Shown here: positions 57,893 to 64,000 of the stretch, piece by piece
Layout of the letters: every line of letters begins with the position of its first letter
Position numbering within the stretch: position 1 is the first letter of the stretch
Assembly (NCBI RefSeq): GCF_002368095.1
Contig: NZ_AP018227.1
Coordinates: 5,418,413 to 5,482,412, forward strand
Length of the DNA stretch: 64,000 nucleotides
Origin: Calothrix parasitica NIES-267
GTDB lineage: Bacteria > Cyanobacteriota > Cyanobacteriia > Cyanobacteriales > Nostocaceae
Direction: 5' to 3'
Program-made: the position numbers and the translations under genes
Notes under the pieces: generated by a model
The model's database searches: none
What the model was told of the DNA's origin: nothing
The model's input: only the letters and a program-made list of their open reading frames with translations

Positions 57893-59131
57893 ATGTACCA
57901 TGAAAAAATATCCCAGAAAACTTCACCTCTGATTAATTCACACTCAGAAAGTAAAGATATTAATCCCAGCCGTAACTATGGTTCCTTATCTTCTGTGGTA
58001 CAAAGAGCGCAACAAGATGTAAATAGTATTAGTGGTGATGAAAAACAGAAGTTAGAAAGTGCGATTGGGACGAAAGCGACGGGGGAAGTGTTGACGGGGA
58101 AGCAGTGGGTACCTGAATTTAAAGGGATTTCCGGTCAGCTTTGGGATACTGTTCCGGTACAGGCTAAATTAACCATTGGGGAAGTTGGGGATAAATACGA
58201 ACGGGAAGCGGATAAAGTTGCAAAGGATGTAGTACAGCAGATTAGTGCGCCACAATCTCCTCAACCGCAAACCACAATCAATCAGGAATCTGAAAAGATT
58301 CAGCCTAAGTATATAGTGCAGCGTCGGGAAGCTGTTAGTGGTGGAGAAGCTTCAACGGATTTAGAATCTGGTATTAACAGTGCTAGGGGTAGCGGAAAAC
58401 CTTTAGACTTAGGCTTGCAACAGTCGATGGGGCAAGCGATGGGGGCTGATTTTAGTGGGGTGCGGGTACATACGGATGCGGCTTCGGATAGGTTGAATCA
58501 ATCAATACAGGCTAAAGCGTTTACTACTGGTCAAGATGTGTTTTTTCGGAAGGGTGAGTATCAACCGGGGAGTCGTCAGGGGCAAGAGTTGATTGCTCAT
58601 GAATTGACTCATGTGGTGCAACAAACAGGACAGATATCACACAATAAGCATGAATCAACTGAGAACTTATCAAGAAATCCAATCCAACAAACAAGTAGCA
58701 AACAACTACAAAGAAAGTCAGTAAACGGGGTAAACTCTGTAGGTTTATTTAGAGATTTAGGTAATGGTTTGTTTGGCAGTGATACTCCAGTAAATGCCAA
58801 TGATGTAGTAAGACTAGTAAATGCTATTCACTCTGCACCAGGAATTACAAACATTAAAATATTGACAGGAACACACGGTACTCCAAATGGTCATCTTGTA
58901 GGAGAGCCAATTTTTTACCAAGAAGACCTTGAAAATGAAGGTCATCAGGTACAAGATGGAGGGTGGGTAAATGTTCTTAATGTCCGCCGCAAAACTAAAG
59001 ATACTGTTGGAAGATGGAAAACTCCTGGTTCTTCCGTTGTAATTATGGCTTGGTGTTATAGTTCCAGAACTCATCAAAATTGGGCAGGTGTCAATGCTTC
59101 GTGGGATAATGGTGCCACTTGGGTTTGGTAA
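57893..59131 (+). CDS. eCIS cargo/toxin candidate with DUF4157 domain and novel C-terminal domain
   Basis: 412 residues. The N-terminal 150 are polar with a KYEREADKVAKDVVQQIS motif. Residues 165-245 are the DUF4157 domain: LDLGLQQSMGQAMGADFSGV, RVHTDAASDRLNQSIQAKAF, and the zinc-protease motif HELTH (236-240). DUF4157 marks many eCIS-associated toxins. Residues 275-412 are a separate domain with ILTGTHGTPNGHL (His328) and VVIMAWCYSSRT (Cys388, the only Cys of the protein). A His-Gly and a Cys after a hydrophobic strand suggest a caspase-clan-like dyad, but no family is recognised. Strong ribosome site AGGAG. Confidence 0.85.
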   Translation: MYHEKISQKTSPLINSHSESKDINPSRNYGSLSSVVQRAQQDVNSISGDEKQKLESAIGTKATGEVLTGKQWVPEFKGISGQLWDTVPVQAKLTIGEVGDKYEREADKVAKDVVQQISAPQSPQPQTTINQESEKIQPKYIVQRREAVSGGEASTDLESGINSARGSGKPLDLGLQQSMGQAMGADFSGVRVHTDAASDRLNQSIQAKAFTTGQDVFFRKGEYQPGSRQGQELIAHELTHVVQQTGQISHNKHESTENLSRNPIQQTSSKQLQRKSVNGVNSVGLFRDLGNGLFGSDTPVNANDVVRLVNAIHSAPGITNIKILTGTHGTPNGHLVGEPIFYQEDLENEGHQVQDGGWVNVLNVRRKTKDTVGRWKTPGSSVVIMAWCYSSRTHQNWAGVNASWDNGATWVW

Positions 59132-59257
59132 ACTTGAGATTGTTAATTAATTCGGTATGGATTTCATTAGTGCGATCGCCGCCATAGGTTGGGTGAAGCG
59201 GAGCGCAACCCAACATTACACACAATTTCTATTCAAGCAGAAACTTAAAATCAACCT

Positions 59258-61303
59258 TTGAATAAACATTATCCAAAATTAAACAAAGAAGCAGAAATCT
59301 CCCCCGATTTAAATGGTTTACAACCCTTACTCCAAAAATTAGACCGACTCATCATCCAAGCAAAAGAAAAAATAGAATCAACAGAAATATCGCCACAACC
59401 AACGTCAATTCAACTCCGCTCAGATTCTCTCTTAGCTTGGCTGCAAAAAACTTTTAATTTATCAAATTTTGACCTATACATATTAACAATTGCTCTCGCT
59501 CCAGAATTAGACAAACAATACGAACGAGTTTATATTTATCTCCAAGATGACATCAGCCACAAAAGACCGACTGTAGATTTAGTATTTAGTTTACTTTGTT
59601 CAACCATTCCCGAAAAATTATCCCGAAGAAAGCATTTTTCTACCAATTCCCCCCTAATTCACAATCGTTTGCTTTATCTCTCTTCAGAAGCAACTTTACT
59701 TTCTCAACACCTTATTCTTGATGCTCAAGTAATTCGATTATTGTTAAATCAACACGATTTAGATTCCCGACTCGTTTCCTGCTGTCAATTATTAGAACAA
59801 AACCAATCTGCTGAATTTTCTGATAGCTTATATCTCCAGGAAGATTTACAAAATAAATTACAAACCATCGTCAAAGAAGACTGGCAAAAACAACCTTTAC
59901 TGCTTTATTTTCAAGGAATTGATAGTTTAGGTAAACGTCGTACCGCTCAAGTGCTTGCTCAAACTTTGGAAGTGCCTTTATTAGTTGCAGATTTAGAAAA
60001 AATATTAGAAGACAAACCCAATTTTGAATCAAAGTTACAAATTTTATTCCGAGAAGCTTGGTTTTTTAATCGATTACTATATATAGATAACTTCGAGATT
60101 CTCAACATTCAAGAAAATCAAGTTTATTTATCTACTTTCCTCAAACAACTTGAAAACAATCGCAGTATTTCTATCCTCTCAGGTATAAAAAATTGGATAC
60201 CCACAACAAATGCAAAAGGTGTAATTATTATTCCCTTTACTATTCCGGAATCGGAACAGAGACGGAAATGTTGGATAAATCAACTTCAAGCAGCAAAAAT
60301 AACTATTGAGGATAAAGAATTAGATATATTGAGTAACCGCTTTCGTTTAACTCCAGACCAAATCTCGGATGCTGTAATTACTGCTTATAATAATTCTCGT
60401 TGGCAATCAAATACAACTGCATTTAATCAAATATTTAATCATTTATGTAGTGCAGCTCGTTCTCAATCAGGTCACGAATTAACAACCCTCGCTCGTAAAG
60501 TTGAGCCGAAATATAGTTGGGATGATATCATACTGCATCCAAATCAACTGAAACAACTTCGAGATATTTGCAAGGAAGCTGAATATCAAAATTTAGTCCA
60601 TCAACAATGGGGATTCGCAGAAAAATTATCTCTTGGTAAAGGATTAAACGTTTTATTTTCAGGTTCTCCCGGTACCGGAAAAACAATGGCTGCTGAAGTA
60701 ATTGCTGCTCATTTACAGCTTGATTTATATAAAATTGATTTGTCGCAAATAGTTAGTAAATACATCGGCGATACGGAGAAAAATCTCAATCGCATTTTTA
60801 CCGCAGCAGCTAATTCAAATGCCATTCTTTTATTCGATGAAGCAGATGCCTTATTTGGCAAGCGTTCTGAAGTTAAAGATTCTAGAGACCGTTACGCCAA
60901 TATTGAAGTGGGTTATCTGCTGCAAAAAATGGAAGAATACGAAGGGATTGCAATATTAACTACCAATGCTCGTAGTAATATGGACGAAGCCTTTGAACGA
61001 AGACTGCGGTTTATCATCGAGTTTCAGCTACCGGATGCAAAAAATCGTCATTTAATTTGGCAGAGAACTTTCCCAGAAAATGCACCCTGTAGCCCCGATT
61101 TAGATTTAGAGTTTCTGGCACAAAATTTTGAAATCACCGGGGCTAATATTCGTAATATCGCATTAAGTGCGGCTTTTTTAGCAGCTGATGATGGTGGAAT
61201 AATTGAAATGGTGCATTTAGTTCGAGCAATGCGTCGGGAATATCAGAAAATGGGACAAGTTCTCCGGGATAAGGATTTGGGTGAATATTTAGGGTTGCGT
61301 TGA
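59258..61303 (+). CDS. eCIS-associated AAA+ ATPase (Afp15-like)
   Basis: 681 residues starting at TTG 59258. The first 210 residues are helical. A degenerate first AAA-like module follows (FQGIDSLGKRRTA, residues 218-230). A canonical second AAA+ domain has Walker A GSPGTGKT (469-476), Walker B LLFDEAD (524-530), sensor ILTTNARSNMDEAFERRLR and RFIIEFQLPD. Afp15-type ATPases accompany nearly all eCIS and are thought to help load cargo or assemble the particle. It follows the cargo gene by 126 bp on the same strand. Confidence 0.92.
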   Translation: MNKHYPKLNKEAEISPDLNGLQPLLQKLDRLIIQAKEKIESTEISPQPTSIQLRSDSLLAWLQKTFNLSNFDLYILTIALAPELDKQYERVYIYLQDDISHKRPTVDLVFSLLCSTIPEKLSRRKHFSTNSPLIHNRLLYLSSEATLLSQHLILDAQVIRLLLNQHDLDSRLVSCCQLLEQNQSAEFSDSLYLQEDLQNKLQTIVKEDWQKQPLLLYFQGIDSLGKRRTAQVLAQTLEVPLLVADLEKILEDKPNFESKLQILFREAWFFNRLLYIDNFEILNIQENQVYLSTFLKQLENNRSISILSGIKNWIPTTNAKGVIIIPFTIPESEQRRKCWINQLQAAKITIEDKELDILSNRFRLTPDQISDAVITAYNNSRWQSNTTAFNQIFNHLCSAARSQSGHELTTLARKVEPKYSWDDIILHPNQLKQLRDICKEAEYQNLVHQQWGFAEKLSLGKGLNVLFSGSPGTGKTMAAEVIAAHLQLDLYKIDLSQIVSKYIGDTEKNLNRIFTAAANSNAILLFDEADALFGKRSEVKDSRDRYANIEVGYLLQKMEEYEGIAILTTNARSNMDEAFERRLRFIIEFQLPDAKNRHLIWQRTFPENAPCSPDLDLEFLAQNFEITGANIRNIALSAAFLAADDGGIIEMVHLVRAMRREYQKMGQVLRDKDLGEYLGLR

Positions 61304-61452
61304 AATGCTCCCACCGATATAAACAAACTGTGGAATTTTGCAGCGAAATAACAATTAAGAAAAACTAGTCTTATAAAAAATTAATTTCTATCAACTTTAA
61401 AGGTCAAAGGTTTAAGAATTATAGGTTTCAGTCTTAATTATGTCCTAATCTA
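61304..61452. other. Intergenic region after the eCIS ATPase
   Basis: AT-rich; nothing recognised. Confidence 0.35.
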
Positions 61453-61641
61453 ACTAAGTAAATCGGCACTAATAAACCAAGCTATATAGCAATATATAAA
61501 TTTAAGTAAGTCGGCACAAATAAACGGAGTTGTGTAATAAGATGTAAATTACCCTTGAACCCTTGTCGCTACTTACTACTTGCTACTTACTACTTACTAC
61601 TCCCTGGTCTTAACTACGATTTTCAACGCCGACCTAATTAC
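61453..61641. repeat. MITE-like element, AAGTAAGTCGGC family, copy 2
   Basis: Second copy of the family at 35631-35837, with the same start (ACTAAGTAAATCGGCAC), a repeat of TAAGTAAGTCGGCACAAATA, a heptamer array (TACTTACTACT) and end CTTAACTACGATTTTCAACG then CCGACCTAATTA. It lies between the eCIS ATPase and the copper ATPase gene. Confidence 0.65.
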
Positions 61642-61657
61642 CTAGTGCTATAAATAA

Positions 61658-63961
61658 TTATCTCTCATCCTTCAACTTAAAATTACGCAATCGCAGAGCA
61701 TTTGTAACAACCGAAACTGAACTGAAAGCCATTGCACCACCAGCAATGATTGGGTTTAATAACCAGCCAAATATCGGAAATAAAATACCCGCAGCGATGG
61801 GAATACTTAAAACGTTGTAGAAAAATGCAAAGAATAAGTTCTGACGAATATTATTAATAGTAGCCTCAGAAAGCTTGATTGCTGTGACAATGGAACGCAA
61901 ATCACCGGAAATTAATGTTATGTCAGAAGCAGCAATAGCCACATCTGTTCCGGTACCAATGGCCATTCCCACATCAGCTTGTGCTAAAGCTGGAGCATCG
62001 TTTATACCATCTCCTACCATCGCTACAATTTTGAGATTAGATTGAGAACTTTTATTTTTACTCTTTTTTCTTATATCCTCAGACTGTAATGACTTAATAA
62101 CACCCGCTTTCTGGTCTGGTCTAACTTCTGCAAATACTCTATCAATACCAACTTCATCCGCAATTGCTTCCGCTGTCGGACGGTTATCTCCAGTTAACAT
62201 TATTACTTCTAAACCCAACTGATGCATAACTTTCACCGCTTGAGTAGAAGTAGGTTTCAAGGTATCGGCAATTCCCATCAAACCTTCTACTTCCCCATCC
62301 ACCGCAATCCAAATTACAGTTTGTCCTAAAGATTCCCAAGCGTCTTTTTGCTGTTGAAATAAAGTAGTATCAATTCCAATTTCAGAGAACCATCGCTTAG
62401 TGCCGATTTGTACAAATATTGAATCTATATATCCTTGAACGCCACTTCCCGCAATCGCTTCAAAATCAATAGCATCCGTCAACTCAACATCCTGACATTC
62501 AGCATATCTAACTACTGCTTCTCCTAAAGGATGTTCGGAATTACGCTCTAAGGAAGCTGCTAATTTAATTAGGTTTATTTCATTTTGATTAGCAGTTCCA
62601 CCTACTGCGATAAAGTTGATAACTGTAGGTTTCCCTTCTGTCAAAGTCCCGGTTTTATCCAAAACAATAGTTGTGATTTTACTCGCTGCTTCTAAACTTT
62701 CAGCAGTTTTTATCAAAATACCATTTTCAGCACCTTTACCAGTACCAACCATTACCGATGTGGGAGTTGCTAAACCCAAAGCACAGGGACAAGCAATAAT
62801 CAAAACTCCTACAGTAGTAATTAAAGCGAGGCTGATATTACCCATATAATTAAACCAGATGACAAAGGTCGAAATTGCGATCGCAATCACGACCGGGACA
62901 AACCACCCCGTAATTTGGTCTGTTAATCTTTGAATTGGAGCTTTAGTTCCTTGCGCTTGTCTGACTAACTGCACAATTTGCGCTAATACTGTGTCGCTTC
63001 CTACCCTTGTGGCTTTAAACTTAAAACTACCAGTTTTATTAATAGTTGCGCCGATAACTTCATCACCAGGCTGTTTTTTTACCGGTACGCTTTCCCCGGT
63101 GACCATTGCTTCATCAATAGTAGAACTACCTTCGATAACTTCACCATCTACAGGAATTTTCTCACCCGGACGTACTAAAATTATCTCATCAAGCTCAACT
63201 TCTTGAATCGGAACATCTACTTCCCTACCGTTACGAATCACCCGCGCATCCCTTGCTTGCAATCCAATTAATTTATGAATAGCTTCGCGAGTTTGTCCCT
63301 TAGCGCGATTTTCAAAAAACTTTCCTAACATAATCAAAGTAATTACAACCGCAGCAGTTTCGTAATATACCTCTGGTTTCAAGCCTTGATTAATAAAGAA
63401 ATCGGGAAACACGGTTACAAACAGCGAATAGAAAAACGCCGCCGAAGTACCCAAAACAATCAGAGTGTCCATTGTTGCGCCGTTGTGTTTAACAGCTTTC
63501 CAAGCCCCAGTATAAAACCTGTAGCCACACCAAAACTGTACGGGTGCGGTCAATATCAACTGCAACCAAGGATTATGCAACCATACAGGGATAAAGGGTA
63601 ATTCTAACCCCGTCATCATTGGTAGTGAACCGAAGATGAGGATAACACTAATTACTCCTCCGAAAATCACTTTCCGCATCAAATCGCGGGATTCAGCTTT
63701 TCTAACAGCTTTATCTTCCTCATCTTCCCCGATCATCATTTCTTGTTTTTGCAGGGAAGTTGCACTATATCCGGCTGATAAAACCGCATCCTGAATTTTC
63801 TTGATAGTAGCTTGCTGAGGATTATATTTTACAGTAGCTTGCTCGGCACCATAATTAACATTGCATTCGCTAACTCCAGGAAGCGAACTAATAGCTTTCT
63901 CGATGCTATTTGCACAAGAAGCACAACTCATACCTCGCAGTTTAAGGGTGGTGGTATCCAT
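61658..63961 (-). CDS. Copper-translocating P1B-type ATPase (PacS/CtaA/CopA type)
   Basis: 767 residues. The N-terminal HMA metal-binding domain has GMSCASC (residues 10-16). The actuator has MVTGESVPV and the transmembrane metal site is [10 protein letters not shown]. The phosphorylation site is [11 protein letters not shown]. The P1B-specific [13 protein letters not shown] follows, then [23 protein letters not shown] plus CxxC fits Cu(I)-type export or import. Cyanobacteria use CtaA for import across the plasma membrane and PacS for delivery to thylakoid plastocyanin; I cannot tell which this is. No CopZ-like or CopY gene is in view. Confidence 0.93.
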   Translation of the reverse strand: MDTTTLKLRGMSCASCANSIEKAISSLPGVSECNVNYGAEQATVKYNPQQATIKKIQDAVLSAGYSATSLQKQEMMIGEDEEDKAVRKAESRDLMRKVIFGGVISVILIFGSLPMMTGLELPFIPVWLHNPWLQLILTAPVQFWCGYRFYTGAWKAVKHNGATMDTLIVLGTSAAFFYSLFVTVFPDFFINQGLKPEVYYETAAVVITLIMLGKFFENRAKGQTREAIHKLIGLQARDARVIRNGREVDVPIQEVELDEIILVRPGEKIPVDGEVIEGSSTIDEAMVTGESVPVKKQPGDEVIGATINKTGSFKFKATRVGSDTVLAQIVQLVRQAQGTKAPIQRLTDQITGWFVPVVIAIAISTFVIWFNYMGNISLALITTVGVLIIACPCALGLATPTSVMVGTGKGAENGILIKTAESLEAASKITTIVLDKTGTLTEGKPTVINFIAVGGTANQNEINLIKLAASLERNSEHPLGEAVVRYAECQDVELTDAIDFEAIAGSGVQGYIDSIFVQIGTKRWFSEIGIDTTLFQQQKDAWESLGQTVIWIAVDGEVEGLMGIADTLKPTSTQAVKVMHQLGLEVIMLTGDNRPTAEAIADEVGIDRVFAEVRPDQKAGVIKSLQSEDIRKKSKNKSSQSNLKIVAMVGDGINDAPALAQADVGMAIGTGTDVAIAASDITLISGDLRSIVTAIKLSEATINNIRQNLFFAFFYNVLSIPIAAGILFPIFGWLLNPIIAGGAMAFSSVSVVTNALRLRNFKLKDER

Positions 63962-64000
63962 AATTGGAATTTAATTAGTAAAGCCAAAAAATTTACTTAA

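Overview
The window is about 38-40% GC by eye. It carries several copies of the cyanobacterial octamer GCGATCGC (for example near 11208, 25064, 45177 and 62877), heptameric tandem repeats, several families of short palindromic elements, an SLH-domain porin and a giant Ser/Thr kinase-ATPase-GAF protein. Together these point to a filamentous, probably nostocalean, cyanobacterium. No rRNA genes and no CRISPR array were seen.

Region 1 (1 to about 18277) looks like one end of an integrative and conjugative element (ICE). All main genes read leftward. Next to a tRNA-Phe gene (18278-18350) lie a tyrosine integrase, a small excisionase-like protein, an AntA-type antirepressor and a large primase/helicase-like protein. 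Beyond these is a type IV secretion operon with VirB2-, VirB3-, VirB4-, VirB5-, VirB6- and VirB8-like genes and the start of one more gene cut by the window edge. The VirB2-like gene is split by a 2.47 kb group II intron encoding a reverse transcriptase/maturase with an HNH domain; removing 6103-8573 restores the frame exactly. The element also holds decayed genes (a Uma2 nuclease and an antitoxin) and palindromic GGCAGT-type repeats. Relaxase, coupling protein and the distal attachment site would lie to the left.

Region 2 (18278 to about 39500) is chromosome: tRNA-Phe, an SmtB/ArsR zinc-type repressor, an outer-membrane porin, an NFACT/RqcH-like protein, two fused gene remnants, a 1938-residue kinase-ATPase-GAF protein whose expected histidine kinase end is replaced by an AAA-like ATPase domain, an unknown protein, an amidohydrolase, an HTH plus AAA-like ATPase protein, and a fused YcaO cyclodehydratase of the azole/azoline-peptide (TOMM) type lying between two inverted copies of a 135 bp element.

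Region 3 (39560-61303) is a complete extracellular/phage-tail-like contractile injection system (eCIS). A leftward operon from 57515 to 39560 encodes the cap protein (DUF4255), a carboxypeptidase-regulatory-like protein, two sheath proteins, two tube proteins, a tail-assembly-chaperone-like protein with a likely -1 frameshift extension, a low-complexity protein, a LysM adaptor, hub, spike, gp25, two baseplate J-like wedge proteins, a gpI-like protein, a fiber with an S74 autoprocessing chaperone, a possible tip protein and a 58-residue coiled coil. Divergently placed are a DUF4157 cargo protein with a C-terminal domain of unknown type holding the protein's only cysteine, and the eCIS AAA+ ATPase. 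In Anabaena a related system is anchored to thylakoids; where this one sits cannot be told from sequence.

Region 4 (61658-63961) is a copper-type P1B ATPase. The most promising leads are the cargo domain, the predicted frameshift in the chaperone gene, the intron-split pilin-like gene, and the orphan YcaO gene.
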